A stretch of DNA of 64,000 bases. Origin: Ramlibacter pinisoli (GTDB lineage: Bacteria > Pseudomonadota > Gammaproteobacteria > Burkholderiales > Burkholderiaceae_C). Shown piece by piece: positions 19,340-29,652 of this stretch. Below the pieces are notes generated by a model. That model worked only from the letters and a program-made list of their open reading frames with translations, did no database searches and was not told the origin of the DNA. Where the stretch lies: NCBI RefSeq assembly GCF_009758015.1, contig NZ_WSEL01000009.1, forward strand, positions 62,001-126,000, written 5' to 3'. A program made the position numbers and the translations under genes. Position 1 is the stretch's first letter; each line of letters starts with the position of its first letter.

Positions 19340-20356
19340 ATGCCCAAGAACCGCCAGATCCTGCTGGACAGCCGCCCCCAGGGCGAGGCCAGCGTCTCCA
19401 ACTTCAAGCTGGTGTCCGCCGACACGCCCGCGCTGCAGGACGGGCAGGTGCTGGTGCGCCACCGCTACCTGAGCCTCGACCCCTACATGCGGGGCCGCAT
19501 GAACGACAGCAAGAGCTACGCGCAGCCGCAGCCGCTGGGGCAGGTGATGATCGGCGGCACCGTGGGCGAGGTGGTCGAGAGCCGGCACCCGAAGTTCGCG
19601 GCCGGCGACCAGGTGGTCGGCATGGGCGGCTGGCAGGAGTACAGCGTGGTCGATGCGGGCCAGCCCGGCGCGGTGCGCAAGGTCGACACCACGCAGGTGC
19701 CGCTGTCGCAGTATCTCGGCGCGGTCGGCATGCCCGGCGTCACCGCCTGGTACGGGCTGGTGAAGATCATCGAGCCCAAGGCCGGCCAGACCGTGGTGGT
19801 CAGCGCGGCCAGTGGCGCGGTGGGCAGCGCGGTCGGCGTGCTGGCCAAGGAACGTGGCGCCCGGGCCGTGGGGATCGCGGGCGGTCCCGACAAGTGCCGC
19901 TACGTCACCGAGGAGCTCGGCTTCGACGCCTGCGTCGACTACAAGCAGCACGCCGACGCCGCATCGCTGGCCAGGGCCCTCAAGCAGGCCTGCCCGGACG
20001 GCATCGACGGCCACTTCGAGAACGTCGGCGGCATGGTGCTGGACGCCGTGCTGCTGCGCGCCAACGCGTTCTCGCGCATCGCGGTGTGCGGAATGATCTC
20101 GGGCTACGACGGCAAGCCCATTCCCATGGCCTACCCGCAACTCATCCTCACGAACCGGATGCGCGTCGAGGGCTTCATCGTCAGCGAGCACATGGAGGTG
20201 TGGCCCGAGGCGCTGAAGGAACTCGGCACCCTGGTGGGCAGCGGCCGCCTGCGGCCGCGCGAGACCATCGCCCAGGGCCTGGAAGCCGCGCCCGAGGCCT
20301 TCCTGGGCCTGCTCAAGGGCCGCAACTTCGGCAAGCAGCTGGTGCAGCTGGCCTGA
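19340..20356 (+). CDS. NADP-dependent oxidoreductase (MDR, leukotriene B4 dehydrogenase/CurA-like)
   Basis: A 338-residue medium-chain reductase without the zinc ligands of alcohol dehydrogenases. Typical features are SLDPYMRGRM near residue 42, the GMPGVTAWYGL stretch near 130, and the nucleotide-binding VVSAASGAVGSAVG near 153-166. The family reduces alpha-beta unsaturated ketones and aldehydes with NADPH. A strong AGGAGCC precedes ATG 19340. Within the lipid operon it could detoxify enones produced by lipid oxidation; this is inference from family and context. Confidence 0.9.
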   Translation: MPKNRQILLDSRPQGEASVSNFKLVSADTPALQDGQVLVRHRYLSLDPYMRGRMNDSKSYAQPQPLGQVMIGGTVGEVVESRHPKFAAGDQVVGMGGWQEYSVVDAGQPGAVRKVDTTQVPLSQYLGAVGMPGVTAWYGLVKIIEPKAGQTVVVSAASGAVGSAVGVLAKERGARAVGIAGGPDKCRYVTEELGFDACVDYKQHADAASLARALKQACPDGIDGHFENVGGMVLDAVLLRANAFSRIAVCGMISGYDGKPIPMAYPQLILTNRMRVEGFIVSEHMEVWPEALKELGTLVGSGRLRPRETIAQGLEAAPEAFLGLLKGRNFGKQLVQLA

Positions 20357-20372
20357 GAAGGACGGGCGCCCG

Positions 20373-21407
20373 ATGGACGCGCGCAAGGGCGAGGAGTTCC
20401 GGGACGACCTGCGTTCGCCGGGCTTGCGCAACGCCCAGGCGCGCCGCCTGCTCACGGCGGCCGAACTGGCGCCCCTGACGCAGCTGTCCGCCGCCCGCTC
20501 GCTGCTGGCGATCGGGCAGACGGTTGCACTCATCGCCGCCGCCGTCGCCTTGGCCGTGCTCACCTGGCCGAGCGCCTGGATGCTGGCCAGCATCGCCGCC
20601 ATCGGCATCGCGCAGCACGGGCTGTTCATCCTGGCGCACGAGGCGGCGCACTACCGGCTGTTCGCCGACCGGCGCGTGAATGACATCGTGGGCCGCGCGA
20701 TCGGCATGGCCGGCGGCATCTCGATGTGCACCTACCGCGTGACGCACCGCCTGCACCACAACAACCTGTATGGCGACGAAGATCCCGACACGGCCATCCA
20801 CGGCGGCTATCCGCGCGGCAAGGCCTACCTCTGGAACAAGTTGGCGCGCGACCTGGCCGGCCTGAACGCCTGGAAGACCTTCGCCTACTTCTTCGGCGCG
20901 CCGGCCATCAACGCCGACACTTGCCGCGAGATCCGACCGCTGGACGACACCTCGCCCGGGCTGCGCGCCGCCGCCCGCCGCGACCGGCTGTGGGTGCTGG
21001 GCTTCCACGTCGCCGCGCCGCTGCTCGCCCTGGGCCTGGGCGGGCCTCATGGGCTGCTGCTGTACGCCGTCCTGTGGATGCTGCCGCTGGTCACCACGCT
21101 GCAGCCCATCCTGCGCCTGCGCGCCGTGTTCGAACACGGCGCCGTCGAGGACCTGGGCTCGCCCCTGACGGCGGCGCGCACCAACCGCACCTGGGGATCG
21201 GCCGCCAACTGGCTGGCGCGGCTGGTGCTGTTCCCGCACCACGTCAACTACCACCTGGAGCACCACCTGTACCCGGCGGTGCCGCACTACCACCTGCCAC
21301 GGTTGCACCGCCTGTTGCTGGACAAGGGCGCCCTCGGCCAGGCCGAGGTGCGCGACGTGGCCGCGACCTGGCGCAGGGTCTTCGCGCCGAGGAGGTCCCG
21401 TGCCTGA
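20373..21407 (+). CDS. Fatty acid desaturase-family membrane di-iron enzyme
   Basis: A 344-residue membrane protein of the fatty acid desaturase/hydroxylase superfamily. All three histidine boxes are present: HEAAH (89-93), HRLHH (125-129) and HHVNYHLEHH (289-298), which bind the two irons. Two hydrophobic hairpins (about 45-88 and 215-250) anchor it in the inner membrane. It starts after AAGGA at ATG 20373 and its 3' end overlaps the next gene by 8 nt. Substrate could be an acyl-lipid or a hydrocarbon; position specificity cannot be read from sequence. Confidence 0.9.
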   Translation: MDARKGEEFRDDLRSPGLRNAQARRLLTAAELAPLTQLSAARSLLAIGQTVALIAAAVALAVLTWPSAWMLASIAAIGIAQHGLFILAHEAAHYRLFADRRVNDIVGRAIGMAGGISMCTYRVTHRLHHNNLYGDEDPDTAIHGGYPRGKAYLWNKLARDLAGLNAWKTFAYFFGAPAINADTCREIRPLDDTSPGLRAAARRDRLWVLGFHVAAPLLALGLGGPHGLLLYAVLWMLPLVTTLQPILRLRAVFEHGAVEDLGSPLTAARTNRTWGSAANWLARLVLFPHHVNYHLEHHLYPAVPHYHLPRLHRLLLDKGALGQAEVRDVAATWRRVFAPRRSRA

Positions 21408-23070
21408 CACCGCCACCCACGAGGTGACCAACCAGCCCGAACCGCTGGCCGACTACGACCTGTTCGCCGGCAATGCCGGCCTGCGCGACGCCCTGCGCTT
21501 CAACGCGCCGCAACTGGACACCGCGCCGCTGCAGGCGCTGGGCGTGCGCCTGGGCAGCCGCGAGATGCAGGCGCATGCCCGGCTGGCCAACGTGCATCCG
21601 CCGCAGCTGCGCACGCACGATCGCTACGGCCACCGCATCGACGAGGTCGAGTTCCATCCGAGCTACCACGCCCTGATGGCGGAGGCGGTCGGCGCCGGAC
21701 TGCACGGCGCGCCCTGGGCCGGCGGCGGCGGGTCGCCCCACGTGCTGCGTGCGGCCGGATTCCAGCTGTTTACGGAGCTGGAGCCGTCGGTGCTGTGCCC
21801 GGTGTCCATGACCTATTCCGCCGTGCCGGCGCTGCAGGGCAATGCCGCCATCGCCGGTGACTGGACGCCCAAGCTCACCAACCGCGCCTACGACCCGGTC
21901 CTGCGCGACTGGCACGGCAAGGCCGGGCTGACGATGGGCATGGGCATGACCGAGAAGCAGGGCGGCTCGGACGTGCGGGCCAACACCACCCGCGCCGAGC
22001 CCGATGGCGAGGACGGCTGGGGCCGCCGGATGCGCGTCACCGGGCACAAGTGGTTCTTCTCGGCGCCGATGTGCGACGCCTTCCTGGTGCTGGCGCAGAG
22101 CGCCACCGGCCTGTCGTGCCTGTTCCTGCCGCGCGTGCTGCCGGACGGCACGCGCAACGCCGTCGCCATCCAGCGCCTGAAGGACAAGCTGGGCAACAAG
22201 GCCAACGCCAGCTCCGAGGTCGAGTTCCGCGGCGCCACCGCCTGGCTGGTGGGCGAGGAGGGCCGCGGCATCCGGCAGATCCTGGAGATGGGGATGCTGA
22301 CGCGCCTGGACTGCGCACTGGGCACCACCGGCCTGATGCGCCAGGCGCTGGCGCTGGCGCTGGACCACACCCGCCAGCGCCGGGCCTTCGGCAAGCCGCT
22401 GCTGAAGCAGGCCCTGATGCGCAACGTGCTGGCCGACCTGGCGCTGGAGAGCGAGGCGGCCACCGCCCTGTCGCTGCGGCTGGCACGGGCCATCGACCGC
22501 CGCGACGACCCGCACGAAGCGGCCATGGCGCGCCTGCTGACGCCGGTGGCCAAGTTCTGGATCTGCAAGCGCGGCAGCCACTTCGCCCAGGAGGCGATGG
22601 AATGCCTGGGCGGCAACGGCTACGTCGAGGAGGGCGGCGAGGGCGTGATGGCGCGCATCTACCGCGAGATGCCGCTCAACTCGATCTGGGAAGGCGCCGG
22701 CAACATCATGGCGCTCGACCTGCTGCGCGCGTTGCGCAAGCCTGCCCCGGGCGCCGATCCGGGGGCGGACCCCGCCGCGGCCCTGGCCCGGGAACTCGCG
22801 CCGGCCCTGGGCGCCCACCCGGCGCTGGACCGGCTGGTAGCCGCCTTGCCCACCCGCATCGATGCCCTCGCCACCGAGGCCGAGGCGCGCCGGCTGGCGC
22901 AGGACGTCGCCCTGGCCGTGCAGGCTGCCTTGCTGGTCCAGATGTCGCCCGACTTCGTCGCGGCCGCCTTCTGCAGCTCGCGGCTGGCGGGCGACTGGGG
23001 CCATGCGTTCGGCACGCTCGGTGCGACCGCCGATTTCAACCGCCTTCTCGACCGCGCCATGCCGCGCTGA
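21400..23070 (+). CDS. AidB-like acyl-CoA dehydrogenase family protein
   Basis: A 556-residue flavoprotein resembling AidB, the acyl-CoA dehydrogenase relative induced by alkylation damage in E. coli. It has the AidB-type block MTEKQGGSDVRANTT near 185, GHKWFFSAPMCDAFLVLA near 215, and NSIWEGAGNIMALD near 427 where the catalytic Glu is found. The GTG start at 21400 follows GAGGAGG and overlaps the desaturase stop. E. coli AidB binds DNA and protects it, with low isovaleryl-CoA dehydrogenase activity. The presence of an Ogt-type methyltransferase four genes on supports an alkylation link; plain acyl-CoA oxidation is the alternative. Confidence 0.88.
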   Translation: MPDTATHEVTNQPEPLADYDLFAGNAGLRDALRFNAPQLDTAPLQALGVRLGSREMQAHARLANVHPPQLRTHDRYGHRIDEVEFHPSYHALMAEAVGAGLHGAPWAGGGGSPHVLRAAGFQLFTELEPSVLCPVSMTYSAVPALQGNAAIAGDWTPKLTNRAYDPVLRDWHGKAGLTMGMGMTEKQGGSDVRANTTRAEPDGEDGWGRRMRVTGHKWFFSAPMCDAFLVLAQSATGLSCLFLPRVLPDGTRNAVAIQRLKDKLGNKANASSEVEFRGATAWLVGEEGRGIRQILEMGMLTRLDCALGTTGLMRQALALALDHTRQRRAFGKPLLKQALMRNVLADLALESEAATALSLRLARAIDRRDDPHEAAMARLLTPVAKFWICKRGSHFAQEAMECLGGNGYVEEGGEGVMARIYREMPLNSIWEGAGNIMALDLLRALRKPAPGADPGADPAAALARELAPALGAHPALDRLVAALPTRIDALATEAEARRLAQDVALAVQAALLVQMSPDFVAAAFCSSRLAGDWGHAFGTLGATADFNRLLDRAMPR

Positions 23071-23089
23071 CCCACGAGGACCCGTGACG

Positions 23090-24037
23090 ATGACCGACCT
23101 GATCCTGCACCACTACCCCGAGTCGCCCTTCTCCGAGAAGGTGCGGCTGATGCTGGGGGCCAAGAAGCTGGCCTGGAAGTCGGTGCACGTGCCGCGCATC
23201 CAGCCCAAGCCCGACGTCGTGGCGCTGACCGGCGGCTACCGCCGCACGCCCTTCCTGCAGGTCGGGGCCGACATCTACTGCGACACCGCGCTCATCGCCG
23301 ACGTGCTGGAGCACGTGCAGCCGGATCCGGCCCTGTACCCGCTGCCGCTCAAGGGCGTGACCCGCATCTTCGCCCAGTGGGCCGACAGCACCCTGTTCTG
23401 GGCCGCGATGGCCTACAGCATCCAGCCCAAGTCGGCCGCCGCCATGTTCCCCGACGAGGCGACGGCGCAGGCGTTCCTCGTCGACCGCAAGGCCATGCGC
23501 ACCAACATGACGCAGCTGCGCGCGGCCGACGCCACCTCGGCCTACCGCTCCTACCTGCGGCGGGTGGCCCACATGGCCGACGAGCACGATTTCCTGTTCG
23601 GCGCCGAGCCGTGCATTGCCGATTTCGCCGCCTACCACCCGCTCTGGTACACCCGGCGCCGCGCGCCGGTGATGGCCGGCATCCTGCAGGCCACGCCCTC
23701 GCTGCTCGAATGGATGGACCGCATCGAGGCGATCGGCCACGGCGTTTCGGACACGCTGTCGGCGGAGGACGCCATCCAGGTGGCGGCGCAGGCGCAGCCC
23801 CTGGCCGCCGGGCAGAACCTGCTGGTCGACAGCGCCTTCCAGGACGACCACGGCATTCCGCTCGGCAGCCGGGTGGCCATCACCGCCGAATCGTTCGGCG
23901 CCGAGCCCACCGAAGGCGAGCTCGTGGCCGCCACCCGCACCCACTACAGCCTGGCCCGCACCGACGACAGGGCCGGTGCGGTCCATGTCCATTTCCCCCG
24001 CATCGGCTACGTCCTGAGAAAGGCAGACGGCACATGA
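23090..24037 (+). CDS. Glutathione S-transferase family protein with C-terminal extension
   Basis: A 315-residue protein with an N-terminal thioredoxin-like GST domain (HHYPESPFSEKVRLML from residue 6; RRTPFLQVG near 49; an all-helical domain to about 215) and about 90 extra residues at the C-terminus that form a separate beta-rich stretch. The first-domain Ser of SPFSEK is the probable glutathione-activating residue. ATG 23090 is favoured over the GTG at 23084 because the AGGA at 23076 is then better spaced. Its stop overlaps the next SDR start. Possible role: conjugation or reduction of electrophiles. Confidence 0.83.
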   Translation: MTDLILHHYPESPFSEKVRLMLGAKKLAWKSVHVPRIQPKPDVVALTGGYRRTPFLQVGADIYCDTALIADVLEHVQPDPALYPLPLKGVTRIFAQWADSTLFWAAMAYSIQPKSAAAMFPDEATAQAFLVDRKAMRTNMTQLRAADATSAYRSYLRRVAHMADEHDFLFGAEPCIADFAAYHPLWYTRRRAPVMAGILQATPSLLEWMDRIEAIGHGVSDTLSAEDAIQVAAQAQPLAAGQNLLVDSAFQDDHGIPLGSRVAITAESFGAEPTEGELVAATRTHYSLARTDDRAGAVHVHFPRIGYVLRKADGT

Positions 24038-24939
24038 TTTCCGACTTCAAGGGCAGGACCGCGGTGCTCACCGGCGCCGGGTCGGGCTTCGGGCTGGAGT
24101 GCGCCCGCATCGGCGCGCGCCTCGGCATGAACCTGGTGCTGGTCGACGTGCAGCAGGACGCGCTGGATCGCGCCGCCGCCGAAATGGCCCAGGCGGGCGT
24201 GCCGGTGCTGGCGCGGCGGGTCGACGTGGCCAGGGCGGCCGAGATGGACGAGCTGGGCCAGGCGGTCGCGCAGCGGTTCGGCGCACCGCACTTCGTCTTC
24301 AACAACGCCGGGGTCGGCGCCGGCGGCCTGGTGTGGGAGAACACCATCGCCGACTGGGAGTGGGTGCTGGGCGTCAACCTGTGGGGCGTGATCCACGGCG
24401 TGCGCGTGTTCACGCCCATGATGCTGGAGGCCGCGAAGAAGGACTCCGCGTGGCAGGGCCACATCGTCAACACGGCCAGCATGGCCGGCCTGCTCACGCC
24501 GCCCAACATGGGGATCTACAACGTCAGCAAGCATGCCGTGGTGAGCCTGACCGAGACGCTCTACCAGGACCTGCGCCTGGTGACCGACCAGGTCAGCGCC
24601 AGCGTGCTGTGCCCCTACTTCGTGCCCACCGGCATCCACCGCAGCGAGCGCAACCGCCCGGGCGACCTGGCCGCCGGCGCGCCCACCCGCAGCCAGCTGA
24701 TCGGGCAGGCGATGAGCGACAAGGCGGTGTCCTCCGGCAAGGTCACCGCCGCCGAGGTGGCGCAGAAGGTGTTCGATGCCATCGCGGCCGACACCTTCTA
24801 CGTCTTCAGCCATCCCAAGGCGCTGGGCAACGTGCGCAGCCGCATGGAGGCCATCGTCGACATCCGCAACCCGCCCGACCCCTTCCTGGAGCGGCCGGAC
24901 GTCGGCGCGCAGCTGCGCAAGTCGCTGCGCGAGGCCTGA
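24034..24939 (+). CDS. Short-chain dehydrogenase/reductase
   Basis: A 301-residue classical SDR. The cofactor motif TGAGSGFG is at about 12-19, NNAG near 91, and the catalytic YNVSK near 164-168 with Ser in NTASMAG. The acidic residue after the second strand (LVLVDVQQ) suggests a preference for NAD. The C-terminal region is longer than in FabG-like members and lacks the usual GxxxxVDGG. It overlaps the GST gene by 4 nt and the Ogt-type gene by 1 nt. Substrate unknown. Confidence 0.9.
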   Translation: MISDFKGRTAVLTGAGSGFGLECARIGARLGMNLVLVDVQQDALDRAAAEMAQAGVPVLARRVDVARAAEMDELGQAVAQRFGAPHFVFNNAGVGAGGLVWENTIADWEWVLGVNLWGVIHGVRVFTPMMLEAAKKDSAWQGHIVNTASMAGLLTPPNMGIYNVSKHAVVSLTETLYQDLRLVTDQVSASVLCPYFVPTGIHRSERNRPGDLAAGAPTRSQLIGQAMSDKAVSSGKVTAAEVAQKVFDAIAADTFYVFSHPKALGNVRSRMEAIVDIRNPPDPFLERPDVGAQLRKSLREA

Positions 24940-25496
24940 TGGCCGCCGCGGCCGGCTGCTGCCTGGTGGAGACCGCGATCGGCCGCGTCGGCCTGGCATG
25001 GACCGCCGACGGCGCCATCCGGGCCTGCCAGCTGCCCGAGACCGACGACGCCGGCACGCTGGCGCGATTGCGCCGCTGGACCGGTCCGGTCCCCGAGGCC
25101 GCGCCGCCGGCCGCCGTGCAGGCCATCGCCGAGCGCCTGCAGCGCGCGCTGGCCGGGAGGCGCGACGCCCTGCTGGACGTGCGGCTGGACGAGGAGGGTG
25201 TGCCGGCGTTCCATCACCGGGTGTATGCGGCTGCGCGGGCCATCACGCCCGGCACGGTCACCACCTATGGCGAGATGGCACGCGCCCTGGGCGAGCCGGG
25301 TGCGTCGCGGGCCGTCGGGCAGGCGCTGGGGCATAACCCGTTCGCTCCCATCGTCCCGTGCCACCGCATCCTGGCCGCGCGCGGGGCCAGCGGAGGCTTC
25401 TCGGCCCAGGGCGGTGCCCGGACGAAGTTGCGGCTGCTCGAGATCGAGGGCGCGGTGCTCGGCGCCGACGGCCCGGGCCTGTTCGACACTCCCTGA
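24939..25496 (+). CDS. Methylated-DNA--protein-cysteine methyltransferase (Ogt-type)
   Basis: A 185-residue suicide DNA repair protein that transfers alkyl groups from O6-alkylguanine or O4-alkylthymine to its own cysteine. The active-site motif is VPCHRIL with Cys141, preceded by the Arg-finger region ASRAVGQALGHNP (122-134), and the helix-turn-helix GTVTTYGEMARALG is at 105-118. Length fits Ogt/AGT and excludes the longer Ada fusion. ATG 24939 overlaps the SDR stop as TGATG, so this repair gene is translated from the lipid operon. Confidence 0.95.
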   Translation: MAAAAGCCLVETAIGRVGLAWTADGAIRACQLPETDDAGTLARLRRWTGPVPEAAPPAAVQAIAERLQRALAGRRDALLDVRLDEEGVPAFHHRVYAAARAITPGTVTTYGEMARALGEPGASRAVGQALGHNPFAPIVPCHRILAARGASGGFSAQGGARTKLRLLEIEGAVLGADGPGLFDTP

Positions 25497-25500
25497 CCGC

Positions 25501-26070
25501 TCAGACCCGCTCGCGCCCCGGCGGTATGTGCCGGGGAGCCGGCTCGTCGATGCGGGTCGGCATCACGGTCTCGGCGCGGGTGTCCAGCGGATCGCGCATC
25601 TGGCGGCCGTCCAGGCGGCGCTCGATTTCCGTCAGGCGACCTGTGAGCAAGTGGTACATCTGTTCCAGTTGGTTGCGCAATTCGCGCTGGTGCTGGGCCA
25701 GGGCCTTGTCCATCTCGGTGCTCGCCAGGGTGTCGCGCTGGCGGCTTTCGCGCAGGTGCACGTCGAGCATCTGCCGCAGGTCGGTGAAGCGCGAGGCCTC
25801 CGCCTTGTCGGCCAGTTCGCGCTGGGCGTGCAGGGCCTTGGCATGCTGGCGCGACTCCACCAGGTGCTGCGTGCGCAGCGTGGCGGCGCTGGCGGCGAAC
25901 ACCAGCAGGGCGATGCCCAGCAGCGTGAGCAGGATCAGGCCGAGCGGGGCGTCGGCCTGGACGACGCCGAAAGTCAGGGTGGTCGAGCGATTGATCTCGG
26001 CCCAGTTCTGGGCCGCGAAGCCGGCCACCGCCAGGATCACGAGGACGAGGATCAGCAGGCGGGCGCGCAT
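25501..26070 (-). CDS. LapA-domain inner membrane protein with coiled coil
   Basis: A 189-residue protein with two N-terminal transmembrane segments (about 4-18 and 41-63) around a short loop containing AQNWAEINRSTTLTFG, the pattern of the LapA domain (formerly DUF1049) involved in lipopolysaccharide assembly complexes. A long charged, probably coiled-coil region follows (about 70-150), then a basic tail. ATG 26070 is preceded by CCGGAG at good spacing; a GTG at 26157 would add a non-hydrophobic leader. It is convergent with the Ogt-type gene (4-nt gap) and divergent from tex. Confidence 0.78.
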   Translation of the reverse strand: MRARLLILVLVILAVAGFAAQNWAEINRSTTLTFGVVQADAPLGLILLTLLGIALLVFAASAATLRTQHLVESRQHAKALHAQRELADKAEASRFTDLRQMLDVHLRESRQRDTLASTEMDKALAQHQRELRNQLEQMYHLLTGRLTEIERRLDGRQMRDPLDTRAETVMPTRIDEPAPRHIPPGRERV

Positions 26071-26100
26071 GATGGGACTCCGGAAACGAGAGGGTGGAAA

Positions 26101-26144
26101 GCCCCCCGATGCAAGGGGGGCCGATGGATCGATTCTTCGAATCG
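26101..26144. promoter_or_regulatory. Two adjacent dyads in the LapA-like/tex divergent region
   Basis: GCCCCCC (26101-26107) pairs with GGGGGGC (26115-26121) around a 7-nt loop, and CGATTC (26130-26135) pairs with GAATCG (26139-26144) around 3 nt. Both sit between the divergent starts at 26070 and 26238. They may be operators or leader hairpins; on the minus strand the first is followed by only three T residues. Confidence 0.4.
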
Positions 26145-26237
26145 TCAAGTGCGTCACATGTCAGCCGCAGTCCCGAATTGCTGTCCGGACCGTGTGGCAA
26201 ACTCGCGCGCTTTCCGCCACCCAGCCCAGCAGTCCGA

Positions 26238-28553
<2,316 letters not shown>

Positions 28554-28557
28554 CGCC

Positions 28558-29652
28558 ATGGCCGCGCGCGCCCTCAGGATCCATGCCGGTCCCCGGGCGC
28601 GGCGGCACATCGAGCGCAACGGCCTGCAGCCGGGGGACATCAGCGTCGTCCCCGGCGCCGCCGGCGGGCCCAAGGGCCTGGTCCTGGGGCCGCTCGACCG
28701 CTTCCTGTTCGGCCACTGGCTGCCGCAATCGAACCAGCCGGTGCACCTGGTCGGCGCCTCGATCGGCGCCTGGCGCATGGCAACGGCCTGCCTGGACGAC
28801 TGCGTCGCCGCCTTCGAGCGGCTGGAGCGCGACTACATCGCGCAGGACTACGAGCTGGAGCCGGGGCGCAAGACCCCGACCGCCCGGCACGTCAGCGAGC
28901 GGTTCGCGCACAACCTGGCCGACTTCTACGGCGGCCGCGTGGGGCAGGTGCTCGCGCACCCGCGCTGGCGGCTGCACGTCGTCACCTCGCGCGGGCGGCA
29001 CCTGCTGGCGCGCGAGCACCGCGTGCGGACCCCGCTCGGCTACCTCGGCGCCTACCTGTGCAACGGGGCGCACCGGCGGGCGCTCGGACTGTGGCTGGAG
29101 CGGGTGGTGTTCTCGACCGGGCCCGATGCCGACGCGCTGACGCTGCCGTTCGACGACGCCGACTTCCGCACCCGCCAGGTGCACCTGACGGCGGCCAACT
29201 TCCAGCCGGCGCTGCAGGCCAGCTGCTCCATCCCGTTCGTCCTGCAGGCCATCCACGACATCCCGGGCGCGCCCACGGGTGCCTACTGGGACGGCGGCAT
29301 CACCGACTACCACCTGCACCTGAACTACGCGGCGGCCCATCCGCAGGGCCTGGTGCTCTATCCGCACTTCCAGAAGGCGGTGGTGCCCGGCTGGCTGGAC
29401 AAGGCCTGGCGCTGGCGCCATGGCGCCACCCCGTTCCTGGACACCACCATCGTGCTGGCGCCGGATCCGGACTGGGTGCGCACGCTGCCCGGAGGCAAGC
29501 TGCCGGACCGCACCGACTTCACCCGCTACGGGACCGACCTGGCAGGCCGCATGCGGGCCTGGCAGGCAGCCGCCTCGGCCAGCCGGCAGCTGGCCGACGA
29601 GTTCCAGGCCTGGCTCGCGGCGCCCGACCCGGCGCGGGTCGAACCGCTGTGA
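28558..29652 (+). CDS. Patatin-like phospholipase family protein
   Basis: A 364-residue protein with the patatin Ser-Asp dyad: nucleophile Ser68 in the elbow GASIGAW and Asp245 in YWDGGITD. The oxyanion-type glycine run GAAGGPKG is near 33-40. No signal peptide is seen, so it is probably cytoplasmic or membrane-associated, unlike secreted ExoU-type toxins. Patatins hydrolyse acyl groups from lipids. It lies 4 nt after tex, and its stop overlaps the acyltransferase start as GTGA, which suggests a paired lipid deacylation/acylation function. Confidence 0.85.
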   Translation: MAARALRIHAGPRARRHIERNGLQPGDISVVPGAAGGPKGLVLGPLDRFLFGHWLPQSNQPVHLVGASIGAWRMATACLDDCVAAFERLERDYIAQDYELEPGRKTPTARHVSERFAHNLADFYGGRVGQVLAHPRWRLHVVTSRGRHLLAREHRVRTPLGYLGAYLCNGAHRRALGLWLERVVFSTGPDADALTLPFDDADFRTRQVHLTAANFQPALQASCSIPFVLQAIHDIPGAPTGAYWDGGITDYHLHLNYAAAHPQGLVLYPHFQKAVVPGWLDKAWRWRHGATPFLDTTIVLAPDPDWVRTLPGGKLPDRTDFTRYGTDLAGRMRAWQAAASASRQLADEFQAWLAAPDPARVEPL

